This document shows, in pieces, positions 34,181 through 43,191 of a stretch of 64,000 nt of DNA. The notes beneath the pieces are model-generated. The model made no database searches, had not been told where the DNA came from, and was given only the letters and a program-made list of their open reading frames with translations. This stretch comes from Albimonas marina (GTDB lineage Bacteria > Pseudomonadota > Alphaproteobacteria > Rhodobacterales > Rhodobacteraceae). Position 1 is the stretch's first letter; each line of letters starts with the position of its first letter. The DNA is taken from the NCBI RefSeq assembly GCF_029223255.1, contig NZ_JARHUC010000007.1, positions 186,001 through 250,000 on the forward strand, in the 5' to 3' direction. A program made the translations under genes and the position numbers.

Positions 34181-35092
34181 TCAGGCCGTGGGGATGTGGC
34201 TTTCGTGGTTCTCCAGATACCACGTCGCGATCTCCTCGCGGGTGGCGAACCACACGTCGTCGAACTGCTTGGCGTAGCGGATGAAGTCGCGCAGCGCCCG
34301 GATCCGGAACGGCTGGCCGATCACGTGGGGGTGCAGGCCGATGTTGAGGAAGCGGCCGGAGTGCTCGGACTCGGCGTAGAGCCAGTCGAACGCCTCCTTG
34401 AACACGTGGAAGCCGCCGTCGCAGGTCTGGCCCTGGCGCATGAACACCGTGAAGTCGTTGACCTCGGAGGTGTAGGAGACCGAGACCAGCGGCTTCCCGG
34501 ACTTCGTGTGGATCAGGTAGGGCTGGTCGTCGTTCAGGAGGTCGGTGAAGTAGAGCATCCCCTCCTCCGCCAGCAGGTCCGCCGTGTTGGGCGTGGACCG
34601 CAGGGACGAGGACAGCCACCCCTTGGGCCGTTTTCCGGTGGTCTCCTCGCAAATACGAAGAGTCTCGCGGATGACCTCGCGCTCGCGCTCGGGGTCCTTG
34701 TGGAAGTCGGTCAGCAGGTCGGTCTGCACGTAGTTGTGGGCCACGATCTCCCATCCGCGCTCGACGGCGGCGTCGACCACGGCCTTCCGCTCCAGCCCCA
34801 TCTTGGCGTTCATGGTGCACGACGAGGGCACGCCCTCGGCGTCGAAGACGTCGAACATGCGCCACACGCCGACGCGCTGGCCGTACTCGCGCCAGGTCCA
34901 GTTGGGGTTGTCGTAGACGTCGCCCGCCAGCTCCCCGCCCACGATGCCGGGGCCGCCGGGATAGAAGGGCTTGGGATCCTCGCGCGCGGGGTCCCAGTAT
35001 TCGAAGTTGGTGGTCAGGATGATCGCCAGGCGCTTGCCGTTCGGCCACTTCAGCGGCTTGCGGTGGGCGATGGGCACGAAATCGTAGCGCAC
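34181..35092 (-). CDS. Polysaccharide deacetylase-family hydrolase (PuuE-like)
   Basis: A 303-residue NodB-homology protein without a signal peptide. The first metal motif is modified to TTNFEYWDP (about 27-35) in place of TFDDG, and EIVAHNYVQTDLL (near 116) carries the histidine motif. This is the pattern of the PuuE allantoinase and related cyclic-ureide hydrolases rather than chitin deacetylases. It is the first gene of a minus-strand operon divergent from an ABC importer, and the window also has a hydantoin operon. Cleavage of an allantoin- or hydantoin-like ring is therefore a fair guess. Confidence 0.8.
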   Translation of the reverse strand: MRYDFVPIAHRKPLKWPNGKRLAIILTTNFEYWDPAREDPKPFYPGGPGIVGGELAGDVYDNPNWTWREYGQRVGVWRMFDVFDAEGVPSSCTMNAKMGLERKAVVDAAVERGWEIVAHNYVQTDLLTDFHKDPEREREVIRETLRICEETTGKRPKGWLSSSLRSTPNTADLLAEEGMLYFTDLLNDDQPYLIHTKSGKPLVSVSYTSEVNDFTVFMRQGQTCDGGFHVFKEAFDWLYAESEHSGRFLNIGLHPHVIGQPFRIRALRDFIRYAKQFDDVWFATREEIATWYLENHESHIPTA

Positions 35093-35191
35093 GGGGCGGG
35101 CTCCTTCCCAGGAGGCAGGCGCCCGCGCGGGAGGCGCCGGGCCGCTGACTGCCGAATGTTTCGCTTGACTCCAATGGGGTCGGTTCGCACC

Positions 35192-35230
35192 GTGTACAAG
35201 TTGTCAGGACATTTCAACTGCGCTTGTCAG
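35192..35230. promoter_or_regulatory. TGTACA palindrome and TTGTCAG repeats
   Basis: Read on the minus strand the first element is CTTGTACAC, close to the TTGTATACA found 290 bp away on the plus strand. With two TTGTCAG repeats alongside, this is a candidate operator cluster. GntR-type regulators bind such TTGTAnACA sites; no regulator gene is adjacent. Confidence 0.35.
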
Positions 35231-35481
35231 CGAATGTCCGGCGTTTCGCAGCGCACACCTCCGCCGCCCCGTGGCGCGGGCGTGGGCCCGGCGAAGGCTC
35301 CGGACGACGGTGCAGGAGCCGGGAAAACCCCGGCGGAAAGGGCGAAACGGTGCGGATGAGGCCGAAATCAGGGTCGGAAGCGATGCGGGCCGAGGGCGGG
35401 CGCCGGCGCATGCGCGCGTGCTGCGCCGCAACGGAACGGCGAGGCGCGGCCGCGGCGGCGACCCGGCGCGAGGTCTCGGGT

Positions 35482-35490
35482 TTGTATACA
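35482..35490 (+). promoter_or_regulatory. TTGTATACA palindromic site before the ABC operon
   Basis: A perfect TGTATACA palindrome, extended by a leading T, in otherwise GC-rich sequence 132 bp before the permease start. It could be a GntR-family operator or contain a -10-like TATACA. Confidence 0.4.
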
Positions 35491-35621
35491 CCGACGCCGA
35501 CGACTGCGACGGGCCGACGCGCACCGGCGGGCGAGTCGCCGAGGCGCGCGACCTCCGCACAGGCGACCTGCGGCGCGGCTTCGCGGGCGCGCGCGGCGGG
35601 GAACGAGGGGGCGCGGGCCTG

Positions 35622-36539
35622 ATGCTTCTTTTGCAGCAGATCGCCAACGGGCTGATGCTGGGCTCGGTCTACGTGACCGTGGCGGTGGCTTTCACGCTGA
35701 CCATCTCGATCCTCAACTTCCTGAACTTCACCATCCCCACGCTGTTCATGCTGGCGGGCATGGTGGGCTGGTCGCTGGCCTACTGGGGGCTGCCCTTCGG
35801 GATCTCGGGCCCGCTGCCCTGGCCGCTGGCGCTGGCGGGGGGGATCGCGGCCTCGATCGTCGCCTCGCTGATCGTCGAGCGCTTCACCTTCCGCTACCTC
35901 AAGACCCGCTACGGCGATTCGACCGAGCATGCGATCCCGCTGGTCTCCTCGCTCGGCTTCCTGCTGATCCTCGAGAACCTGGTGCGGATCGAGCATGGCT
36001 CGGACGCGCAGCGCTTTCCGGGGCCGTCGGCCGACCTGACGCTCAGCCTCGCGGGGATCCACCTGCGGGTGCCGCAGGTGGTGTCGCTGATCGTGGTGGT
36101 GCTGCTGGTGCTGGCGCTGGCGTGGATGATGAAATCCTCCCGCGTCGGCCGGATGCTGCGCGCGATCGCCGAGAACCCGGACGCGGCCGGCATCCTGGGC
36201 ATCGAGACGCGGCGCGTGGTGCCGGTGGTGTTCATGCTGACGGGGATGCTCTGCGGCCTCGCCGGGGCGCTCTTCGCGGTGAACTACGGCGAGGTCAGCC
36301 CGCAGATGGGCGAGGACATCGGCTCGAAGGCCATCGCGGGGATGGTGGTCGGAGGCCTCGGCAGCCTCTGGGGCGCCGTCGCGGGCGGCGTCATCATCGG
36401 GCTGATCGAGATGATGACGATCCACTGGGCCGGCGCCGACACGGTGCAGGCGACCGTCTGGGGGGCGCTTCTGATCACGCTGCTGATCCGACCGCAGGGC
36501 CTGTTCGGCCATCACGCGATCGGCAAGGGGAAGCTGTGA
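35622..36539 (+). CDS. livH: ABC transporter permease, LivH type
   Basis: A 305-residue inner-membrane permease of the branched-chain amino acid/urea/amide ABC class. Family sequence: LLQQIANGLMLGSVYVTVAVAFTLTISILNFLNF at the N-terminus, RAIAENPDAAGILGIETRRV near 180 (the coupling loop to the ATPase) and GGLGSLWGAVAGGVIIGLIE near 245. The ATG at 35622 fits the family start; the longer frame is noise. It overlaps the next permease gene (TGATG). First gene of a complete importer operon to 40203. Confidence 0.92.
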   Translation: MLLLQQIANGLMLGSVYVTVAVAFTLTISILNFLNFTIPTLFMLAGMVGWSLAYWGLPFGISGPLPWPLALAGGIAASIVASLIVERFTFRYLKTRYGDSTEHAIPLVSSLGFLLILENLVRIEHGSDAQRFPGPSADLTLSLAGIHLRVPQVVSLIVVVLLVLALAWMMKSSRVGRMLRAIAENPDAAGILGIETRRVVPVVFMLTGMLCGLAGALFAVNYGEVSPQMGEDIGSKAIAGMVVGGLGSLWGAVAGGVIIGLIEMMTIHWAGADTVQATVWGALLITLLIRPQGLFGHHAIGKGKL

Positions 36540-37468
36540 TGAGCGGCTACTGGATCGGCCTGATCACCATCCTCGCGATCAACGTGATCTTCGCCTACGG
36601 CATCTTCCTCGCCGTGGCGACGGGCCAGCTGAACCTGGGCGGCGCGGGCTTCCAGGCGCTGGGCGCCTACGCGGCCGCCTACCTGGCGATGGAGCTCGAC
36701 CAGCCCCTGTTCGTGACCATCTCGGCCGGCGTGATCATCGCCGGGATCATCGGGTTCCTGATCTCCTTCCCGATCCTCCGGCTCAAGGGGGTCTACCTGG
36801 TGTTGGGCACATTCGCCTTCGCCGAGGTGGTGGCGGGCCTGATCCTGAACTCCGAGATGCTGGGCGGCGCCACCGGCCTGCCGGTGCCCACCTTCATCGA
36901 CTGGGAGGTGCCCGCCGCCGCCGCCGTGATCGTGGCCCTGCTGGTGTTCTGGCTGATGTCCACGCGCTTCGGCCTGGTGGTCCGCTCGGTCCACGACGAC
37001 GAGGTGGTGGCCGACCTGATGGGCGTGAACGTGCGCATGGTGCGCGTCACCGCCTTCGCGCTGGGCGCCGCGCTCGCGGGCCTGTCTGGGGCGCTCTACG
37101 CCCACGCCTACAGCTTCGTCGAGATCCAGGTCTTCAACGCCTCGCTCTCGATCTACGTGCTGCTCTACGTCCTGCTGGGGGGCGCGCAGACGGCCTGGGG
37201 GCCGCTGGTCGGCGCCGCCTTCTTCACCCTCCTGCCCGAGGCGCTGCGCGACAGCCTGCCCGCGATCAAGGAGACGGTGTTCGGGGTGCTGGGGCTGGAG
37301 GGCGCGGCGACGCCGCCCGACGAATCCTGGCGCTACGTGATCCTGGGCGTCGCCACGGTTCTGATGATGATCTTCCGCCCCGAGGGGCTGGTCACGCGCA
37401 CCACGCTCGAGCGGATCTCCCACCCCGGGCGCGCCCGCGCCCAGGCCGCGCCGGAGGCCGCCGAATGA
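36539..37468 (+). CDS. livM: ABC transporter permease, LivM type
   Basis: A 309-residue second permease. The motif GQLNLGGAGFQALGAYAAAYLAM near residue 30, FPILRLKGVYLVLGTFAFAEVV near 77 and RSVHDDEVVADLMGVNVRMVRVTAF near 152 are typical of LivM. The arginine/proline-rich C-terminal tail is cytoplasmic. The start overlaps the livH stop and its own stop overlaps the ATPase start (ATGA at 37465). Confidence 0.92.
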   Translation: MSGYWIGLITILAINVIFAYGIFLAVATGQLNLGGAGFQALGAYAAAYLAMELDQPLFVTISAGVIIAGIIGFLISFPILRLKGVYLVLGTFAFAEVVAGLILNSEMLGGATGLPVPTFIDWEVPAAAAVIVALLVFWLMSTRFGLVVRSVHDDEVVADLMGVNVRMVRVTAFALGAALAGLSGALYAHAYSFVEIQVFNASLSIYVLLYVLLGGAQTAWGPLVGAAFFTLLPEALRDSLPAIKETVFGVLGLEGAATPPDESWRYVILGVATVLMMIFRPEGLVTRTTLERISHPGRARAQAAPEAAE

Positions 37469-38250
37469 CCGCGCCGCTTCTGAAGGTCGAGAACGTCTCC
37501 AAGAGCTTCGGGGGCCTCGCCGTGATCTCGGAGGTCTCGTTCGAGGTGCCGAAGGGAGGCCGCGTCGCCCTGATCGGGCCGAACGGGGCGGGCAAGACCA
37601 CGATGTTCAACCTCCTGACCGGGGTCTACCGGCAGGACGTGGGCACGGTCACGCTGGACGGCGAGGCGATCGACGCCTACCCCTCGCGCTCCCGGATCGG
37701 GCTGGGCATGGCGCGCAGCTTCCAGAACATCCGCCTGATGCCGCACCTGTCGGTGGTCGAGAACGTGATGCTGGGCCAGCAGTCCCGCAAGCGCGGCTGG
37801 GGGGAGTTCCTGACCCCCGTCTCGACCTTCGGCCGCTCCGCCGCCTATCGCGAGGCCGAGGACCTGCTCGCCTCGATGAACATCGAGACGCGGCCGGGCG
37901 AGGTGGTGGCGACGCTGCCCTACGGCATCCGCAAGAAGATCGAGGTGGTGCGCGCGCTGGCCGCGAAGCCGAAGCTGCTGCTGCTGGACGAGCCCGCCGC
38001 GGGGCTCAACGCCTCCGAGACCGCGTCCCTGCGCGACTTCCTGCTGGAGATCTCCGCCACCGGCGTGACCCTGCTGGTGGTCGAGCATGACATGAGCCTG
38101 GTGCGCAGCCTGTGCACCTCGGCCGTTGTGCTGAACTTCGGGCGCAAGATCTACGACGGCCCGACCGCCACCGTGAACCAGGACCCGCAGGTGCTGGAGG
38201 CCTACCTCGGCCCCCGCCACGCCGGCGAGAAGGAGGCCGCCCATGCCTGA
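37465..38250 (+). CDS. livG: ABC transporter ATP-binding protein, LivG type
   Basis: A 261-residue ATPase. Walker A is GPNGAGKTT (about residues 37-45), Walker B is LLLLDEP (near 171) and the switch histidine is in VVEHDM (near 205). The signature loop reads LPYGIRKKIEVVRALA instead of the common LSYGQQR, a mild departure seen in some members. It overlaps livF by eight bases. Cytoplasmic face of the importer. Confidence 0.93.
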   Translation: MTAPLLKVENVSKSFGGLAVISEVSFEVPKGGRVALIGPNGAGKTTMFNLLTGVYRQDVGTVTLDGEAIDAYPSRSRIGLGMARSFQNIRLMPHLSVVENVMLGQQSRKRGWGEFLTPVSTFGRSAAYREAEDLLASMNIETRPGEVVATLPYGIRKKIEVVRALAAKPKLLLLDEPAAGLNASETASLRDFLLEISATGVTLLVVEHDMSLVRSLCTSAVVLNFGRKIYDGPTATVNQDPQVLEAYLGPRHAGEKEAAHA

Positions 38251-38965
38251 CGCCTGGCTGGAAACCGAGGCGCTCGACGTCACCTACGGCCGCACCCGCG
38301 CCGTGCAGGCCCTGGACCTGACGGTCGGCGAGGGCGAGATCGTCGCCGTGCTGGGCGCCAACGGGGCGGGCAAGACCAGCCTGCTGCGCGCGCTGCAGGG
38401 GGCGGTGAAGCCCTCGGGCGGCCGCATCCGCTTCAGGGGCCGCGACCTGACCAACGCGGGCTCGGCCGACCGGGTGCGGGCGGGGATGATGCTGGTGCCC
38501 GAGGGGCGGCAGATCTTCGTCTCGATGACCGTGCACGAGAACCTGCTGATGGGCGGCCACCTCCGCCGCGACAACGGCGTGGAGAAGGACATCGAGGCGG
38601 TCTACGAGCGCTTCCCCAACCTCGCCGAGCGTCGCGACATGAAGGCGACCGTCCTTTCGGGCGGCGAGCAGCAGATGCTGGCCGTCGGCCGCGCCCTGAT
38701 CGGGCGGCCGAAGCTGATGATGCTCGACGAGCCGTCGCTCGGCCTCTCCCCCCTCTTCGTCGAAAAGCTGTTCTCCCTGATCCAGGAGCTGAACGCCGAG
38801 GGGCTCTCGATCCTGCTGGTCGAGCAGAACACCCACATGGCGCTCGAGATCGCCTCGCGCGCCTATGTCCTCGAGCTTGGCCGGGTGACCCTTCAGGGGT
38901 CCGCGGCCGAGCTCGCCGCCGACGCCGCGCTGGCGGAGGCCTACCTGGGCGCAGAGCCCGCATAA
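38243..38965 (+). CDS. livF: ABC transporter ATP-binding protein, LivF type
   Basis: A 240-residue ATPase. Walker A GANGAGKTS (about 37-45), signature LSGGEQQMLAVGRAL (near 137), Walker B LMMLDEP (near 159) and LLVEQNTHMALEIASRAYVLELGR (near 192, the LivF hallmark). It forms a heterodimer with the LivG-type ATPase. It lies 44 bp before the binding-protein gene. Confidence 0.93.
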   Translation: MPDAWLETEALDVTYGRTRAVQALDLTVGEGEIVAVLGANGAGKTSLLRALQGAVKPSGGRIRFRGRDLTNAGSADRVRAGMMLVPEGRQIFVSMTVHENLLMGGHLRRDNGVEKDIEAVYERFPNLAERRDMKATVLSGGEQQMLAVGRALIGRPKLMMLDEPSLGLSPLFVEKLFSLIQELNAEGLSILLVEQNTHMALEIASRAYVLELGRVTLQGSAAELAADAALAEAYLGAEPA

Positions 38966-39009
38966 GCAAGCAAGACCAAGACGAACCGCACAACAGGGGA
39001 ACCCACGCC

Positions 39010-40203
39010 ATGACGCTTCGCGCCAAGACATTCGCGGCGGCCGCCGGCCTCGCCGCCCTGACGCTGGGGGCGCTGCCGGCCCTCGCGCAGGACACGATCA
39101 AGATCGGCAACATCGTCGTCACCACCGGCTTCCTGAAGGGCCCGGGCGAGCCCGCCGTGCACGCCTTCGACATCGCGGTCGAGGAGATCAACGCCGCCGG
39201 CGGCATCAACGGCAAGCCGATCGAGATCGTGCGCTTCGACACCGGCTCCGACGCCAAGCAGGCCGCGGTGGGCGTGCGCACGCTGGTGCAGGACGAGAAC
39301 GTGCTGGCGATCCTGGGCCCGTTCTCCTCGGGCGAGACGCGCGTGGCGCTGACCATGGCGGACCGCTTCGGGGTTCTGATGATCCCCACCGCCGCCTCCG
39401 CCCCCGACCTGGTGGCCGAGAGCAAGTGGGGCTGGCGCCTGACCGAGGACGAGGCCAAGCAGTTCTCCCGCCTGCTGGGCGCGATGAAGGATGCGGGCCT
39501 CCCGATGGAGACGGCCGAGATCGTCTACGTCTCGGACGAGGTCGTCTCGGCGACCGCGGGCACCAAGCTCTATCCCGCGCTGATGGAGAAGGCGGGCATC
39601 AAGGTCGGCGAGCCGATCGCGGTGCAGTACAAGTCCTTCGACATGTCCGGCCAGGCCGCGAAGATCATGGAATCGAAGCCCGACCTGGTGGCCGTCGCGG
39701 GCCTGCCGGACTCGGCCTCCAAGGTCATCAAGGAGCTGCGTCGCCAGGGCTACGAGGGCCGCATCATCGGCTCCCAGATCTTCGCCGATCCGCTGATCGT
39801 CGAGCTCTTCGGCCCCGAGGGCAACGGCACCATGGTGGTGGCGGGCTTCTGGAAGGGCCGGACCGAGCGCTCGCAGGCTTTCGACGACAACCTGATGGCG
39901 CGGCTGAACGAGAACGGCATCCACAAGCTGGGCGCCCACCACTCGGACGCGCAGGCCTATGACGGGGTCTACCTGCTCAAGCAGCTGATGGAGACCGCGG
40001 GCGTCACCGGCGACCCGGCGAAGCTGGAGGAGGAGCGCGCCGCGATCCTCGCCGCCATGGACGGCGTCGTGTTCAACGGCATCGTGGGCGACAACGTGTG
40101 CTTCGACTCCAAGCACGACGCCGAGCTGCCGGGCTACGTCATCGAGATCAAGGACGGCGCCTGGACCAAGTTCGCCGAGGTCCCCGCCGACCCCTGCGAG
40201 TGA
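39010..40203 (+). CDS. ABC transporter substrate-binding protein, LivJ/amide type
   Basis: A 397-residue periplasmic binding protein with a Sec signal peptide (MTLRAKTFAAAAGLAALTLG, cleavage after ALA near residue 26). The mature start DTIKIGNIVVTTGFLKGPGE and LAILGPFSSGETRVALTMADRFGV are typical of type I periplasmic folds (Peripla_BP_6). The ligand is not evident; the neighbouring ureide and hydantoin enzymes suggest a cyclic amide, urea-like compound or amino acid. The gene ends the operon at a strong terminator. Confidence 0.92.
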   Translation: MTLRAKTFAAAAGLAALTLGALPALAQDTIKIGNIVVTTGFLKGPGEPAVHAFDIAVEEINAAGGINGKPIEIVRFDTGSDAKQAAVGVRTLVQDENVLAILGPFSSGETRVALTMADRFGVLMIPTAASAPDLVAESKWGWRLTEDEAKQFSRLLGAMKDAGLPMETAEIVYVSDEVVSATAGTKLYPALMEKAGIKVGEPIAVQYKSFDMSGQAAKIMESKPDLVAVAGLPDSASKVIKELRRQGYEGRIIGSQIFADPLIVELFGPEGNGTMVVAGFWKGRTERSQAFDDNLMARLNENGIHKLGAHHSDAQAYDGVYLLKQLMETAGVTGDPAKLEEERAAILAAMDGVVFNGIVGDNVCFDSKHDAELPGYVIEIKDGAWTKFAEVPADPCE

Positions 40204-40254
40204 GCTGACCGCGGCGGGCCCCGCGCCCGCCGCGCCGGATCCGACAGGATCGAC

Positions 40255-40288
40255 CCGCCGGCCGCCCCAAGCGGCCGGCGGTTTCGTT
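40255..40288 (+). terminator. Rho-independent terminator of the ABC operon
   Basis: An 11-bp perfect stem CCGCCGGCCGC/GCGGCCGGCGG with a CCCAA loop, followed by TTTCGTT. It lies 52 bp after the binding-protein stop and is the clearest terminator in the window. Confidence 0.85.
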
Positions 40289-40491
40289 CGCGGGGGCGCG
40301 CGACTGCCATGCGGGGCAGGGCGGCTCCGCGCCGGGCGGACGCGGCCGGCGCCCGCCCCGGGCGCCTCGATTCGGGGCGGAGGGGCGGCGGGCGCCGAAA
40401 ATGGCGGCGGCCGCGCCCGCCCCGCGCCCCGCCTGCGCCCAAACGGCGCGCGCGCTCCCGCCGTCTGGCGGGGAGGGGGCGCGGACGGCGA

Positions 40492-41463
40492 ATGATTGCG
40501 CTGTCATTCCCCACCGCCGGACCGCCCCCGCCCGTGCTCGAGATCATCTGGATCACCCTTCCGCTCTACCTGCTGATCCTCTCCGGCTACGCCGCGTTCC
40601 GCTGGCGCTACCTGGTCACCGACGGGCTGGGCGCGCTGGGGGCCTTCGTGGTGCGGGTCAGCCTGCCGGCGCTGATCTTCCAGGCCATCGCCACCCCGCG
40701 CGAGGGCGTGGGGTTCGAGTGGAGCTTCCTGCTGGGCTACCTCGGCGCCTCCTTCGCGGGGATGCTGATCGGGCGGGCGATCATGCGGCGCGCCTTCGAC
40801 CAGCCGCCCGCGATCTCCTGGGTGTTCGGGCTGGGCATGTCCTCGTCCAACACCGGCTTCATGGGCTTCGCCATCACCAGCCTGGTCTTCGGCCCCGAGG
40901 CCGCGGCCGCCTTCGCCATGATCATCATCGTCGAGAGCGCGATCATGGTGCCCTTCGCCATGGTCGCGGCCAACGTCGCCGCCTCGCCCCAGGCGGACTG
41001 GAAGGCGCTGGCCGTGCGCTCGCTGTCGAACGCGGCGCGCAATCCGCTGCTGCTGGCGGTGGCGCTGGCGGTCGCCGCGCGGCTGGTCGAGTTCACGCCG
41101 CCCGAGCCGCTGGAGCGGGCGATCTCGATGATGGCGGCCGTCGCGGCGCCGGTGGCGCTGTTCGCGGTGGGGGGCACGGTGGCGCGGTTCCCGATCAGCG
41201 GGGCCTGGCGACGCTCGATCGCGATCTCGGCCTTCAAGCTGCTGGCGCACCCGGCGCTGACCGCGCTCGCCTTCTGGGCGCTGCCGGGGGTGTCGCCGGG
41301 GCTCGCGGCCATTGGCATCGCCAACGCGGCCATGCCGATGCTGTCGCTGTTCCCGCTGCTGGGCCAGCCGCACGGGGGCGAGCAGGTCTGCGCCACCTCC
41401 CTGATCCTGTCGACCGCCGCCAGCTTCCTGACCATCAGCCTGTTGGTGGGATATCTGGCCTGA
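40492..41463 (+). CDS. AEC-family auxin efflux carrier-like transporter
   Basis: A 323-residue membrane protein of the AEC (auxin efflux carrier/MdcF) family with about ten helices. Characteristic parts are LGAFVVRVSLPALIFQAIATP near residue 55, GMSSSNTGFMGFAITSLVFG near 119 and IGIANAAMPMLSLFPLLGQ near 276. Family members move malonate, malate or similar anions in bacteria. The ATG at 40492 follows a GGGAGGGGG tract; a GTG 14 codons in is an alternative. It has no close functional partner here. Confidence 0.88.
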   Translation: MIALSFPTAGPPPPVLEIIWITLPLYLLILSGYAAFRWRYLVTDGLGALGAFVVRVSLPALIFQAIATPREGVGFEWSFLLGYLGASFAGMLIGRAIMRRAFDQPPAISWVFGLGMSSSNTGFMGFAITSLVFGPEAAAAFAMIIIVESAIMVPFAMVAANVAASPQADWKALAVRSLSNAARNPLLLAVALAVAARLVEFTPPEPLERAISMMAAVAAPVALFAVGGTVARFPISGAWRRSIAISAFKLLAHPALTALAFWALPGVSPGLAAIGIANAAMPMLSLFPLLGQPHGGEQVCATSLILSTAASFLTISLLVGYLA

Positions 41464-41506
41464 GGGCGTCCGGCGCCCTACCTTCAGGGGCAAGGAGGAT
41501 GCGGCG

Positions 41507-41776
41507 ATGGCAGGCGGCTGGGCGCGCGACGGCGCGGTGAACGAACAGATCGAGGCCTCGATCGAGGACGAACTCATGCGGCTGCGCGCGGCGGGCAAGC
41601 CCAAGGGCGAGAGCCTGACCCATTGCGCCGAGTGCGAGGAGCCGATCCCCGAGGCGCGTCGTCAGGCGATCCCCGGCGTGCGCCTGTGCATCGAGTGCCA
41701 GTCCGAGCGCGACCGCGCCCCGGTGAACCGCGGCGGCATCAACCGCCGGGGTTCGAAGGACAGCCAGCTGAAGTGA
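41507..41776 (+). CDS. DksA/TraR-family C4 zinc-finger protein
   Basis: An 89-residue protein with a C40-x2-C43-x17-C61-x2-C64 zinc finger (THCAECEEPIPEARRQAIPG...CIECQ), as in DksA/TraR proteins of the YbiI type. Such proteins bind RNA polymerase through its secondary channel and can act with ppGpp; short forms lack the full coiled coil. CAAGGAGG precedes the ATG. It is convergent with the BaiN-like flavoprotein gene. Confidence 0.9.
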   Translation: MAGGWARDGAVNEQIEASIEDELMRLRAAGKPKGESLTHCAECEEPIPEARRQAIPGVRLCIECQSERDRAPVNRGGINRRGSKDSQLK

Positions 41777-41791
41777 CGCGGCGCGCCTCCC

Positions 41792-41809
41792 GGGCCTGAC
41801 CCGGGGCCT
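41792..41809 (+). repeat. Intergenic 18-bp motif copy
   Basis: GGGCCTGACCCGGGGCCT, an exact match to the consensus, in the 62-bp convergent gap between the zinc-finger and flavoprotein genes. Confidence 0.5.
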
Positions 41810-41838
41810 GCCGCGCGACGCGTGCGGGGCGGGCGCTC

Positions 41839-43014
41839 TCAGCCCTGCGCCGCCGCCTCGGCGATGGCCTTGCCCGCGGCGACGCCCGAGGCCCAGGCCC
41901 ACTGGAAGTTGTAGCCCCCCAGCCAGCCGGTCACGTCCACCGCCTCGCCGATGGCGTAGAGGCCGGGGACGGCCGTCGCCTCCATCGTCTTCGAGGACAG
42001 GCCGGCCGTGTCGATGCCGCCCGCGGTGACCTCGGCCTTGGCGTAGCCCTCGGTGCCGGTGGGGTGGAATTCCATGTCCTCGAGCGTGGCCCCCAGCGCG
42101 TCGAGCGCGGCGTCGGAGGCGTTGCCCAGCTCCTGCGGCAGGGCGAGGCGGGCGGCGAGCGCGTCGGCGAGGCGGCGGGGCAGATGCTCGGCCAGCGCGG
42201 CCTTGAGGTGGGCGCGCGGCGCGCGCCGCTTGGCCTCGCGCAGCTTCGCCGCCGCGTCGGGGAGGAGGCGCAGATGCACCGGTTCGCCTGGCGACCAGTA
42301 GGAGGAGACCTGGAGGATCGCGGGGCCGGACAGGCCGCGATGGGTGAACAGGGCGGCTTCCTCGAAGGCCATCCCGCCCGCCCGCGCGACGGCGGGGAAG
42401 GCGACGCCGGAGATGGCCCGCAGGTCCGCGTCCGCCTCGCCCAGCGTGAAGGGGACCAGCGCCGGGCGCGGCTGCACGACCTTCAGCCCGAAGCGGCGGG
42501 CGATGTCGTAGGCGACGCCGGTGGCGCCCATCTTGGGGATCGAGGGGCCGCCGGTCGCGATCACCAGCCGCCGCGCCGAGGCGCCGGCGACCCGGAAGCG
42601 TCCGTCGGCATGCCCGATCTCGCCGATCGCGGTCTCCAGCCGGACCTCGACGCCCCCGCGGGCGCATTCGTCGAGCAGCATCGCCACGATCTGGCGGGCG
42701 GAGCCGTCGCAGAACAGCTGCCCCAGCGTCTTCTCATGCCAGGCGATGCCGTGGCGCTGCACGAGGTCGAGGAAGTCCCACTGCGTGTAGCGGCTGAGCG
42801 CGGATTTCGCGAAATGCGGGTTCTGCGAGAGGTAGCAGCCCGGCTCGATCCCGAGATTGGTGAAGTTGCAGCGCCCGCCGCCGGAGATCAGGATCTTCTT
42901 GCCGGCCTTCTCGGCGTGGTCGAGCACCAGCACCCGCGCCCCCGCCTGGCCGGCGGTCAGCGCCGCCATCAGCCCCGCGCCGCCGGCGCCCAGCACGATC
43001 GCGTCGTAATCCAT
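41839..43014 (-). CDS. NAD(P)/FAD-dependent oxidoreductase, BaiN/HI0933 family
   Basis: A 391-residue flavoprotein. The N-terminal Rossmann motif VLGAGGAGLMAALTAGQAG (about 7-25) binds FAD; SGGGRCNFTN (near 45) and the C-terminal GEAVDVTGWLGGYNFQWAWASG (about 356-377) are hallmarks of the HI0933-like family. Members include the bile-acid reductase BaiN, but most have no known substrate. It stands alone, 177 bp downstream of the rlmJ gene on the same strand. Confidence 0.9.
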   Translation of the reverse strand: MDYDAIVLGAGGAGLMAALTAGQAGARVLVLDHAEKAGKKILISGGGRCNFTNLGIEPGCYLSQNPHFAKSALSRYTQWDFLDLVQRHGIAWHEKTLGQLFCDGSARQIVAMLLDECARGGVEVRLETAIGEIGHADGRFRVAGASARRLVIATGGPSIPKMGATGVAYDIARRFGLKVVQPRPALVPFTLGEADADLRAISGVAFPAVARAGGMAFEEAALFTHRGLSGPAILQVSSYWSPGEPVHLRLLPDAAAKLREAKRRAPRAHLKAALAEHLPRRLADALAARLALPQELGNASDAALDALGATLEDMEFHPTGTEGYAKAEVTAGGIDTAGLSSKTMEATAVPGLYAIGEAVDVTGWLGGYNFQWAWASGVAAGKAIAEAAAQG

Positions 43015-43130
43015 GGCGGCTCTCGGGCGGCTCTCGATCGAGGGGGCGGGGCAGGGCGGATCGCGCCCCCTCTATCCCCTCGCCCCGCGGCCTGCAATCC
43101 GGGGGCGGCGATGCGCAGGGCCGGCGCGCC

Positions 43131-43148
43131 GGGCTCGACCCGGGGCCT
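43131..43148 (+). repeat. Intergenic 18-bp motif copy
   Basis: GGGCTCGACCCGGGGCCT, an exact match to the consensus, in the gap between the rlmJ and flavoprotein genes. Confidence 0.5.
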
Positions 43149-43191
43149 CCTGCGTCTGCGCTTGCGGCCCGCGCGCGGATCGCGCCCCCGC

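Larger units (their letters stand above)
35093..35621. other. 529-bp divergent control region
   Basis: Lies between the deacetylase-like operon and the ABC importer. The left 150 bp is less GC-rich than its surroundings. It holds TGTACA (35192-35197) and two TTGTCAG direct repeats 23 bp apart (35201-35207, 35224-35230). The right part holds the palindrome TGTATACA (35483-35490). No plausible gene is present. Confidence 0.55.
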
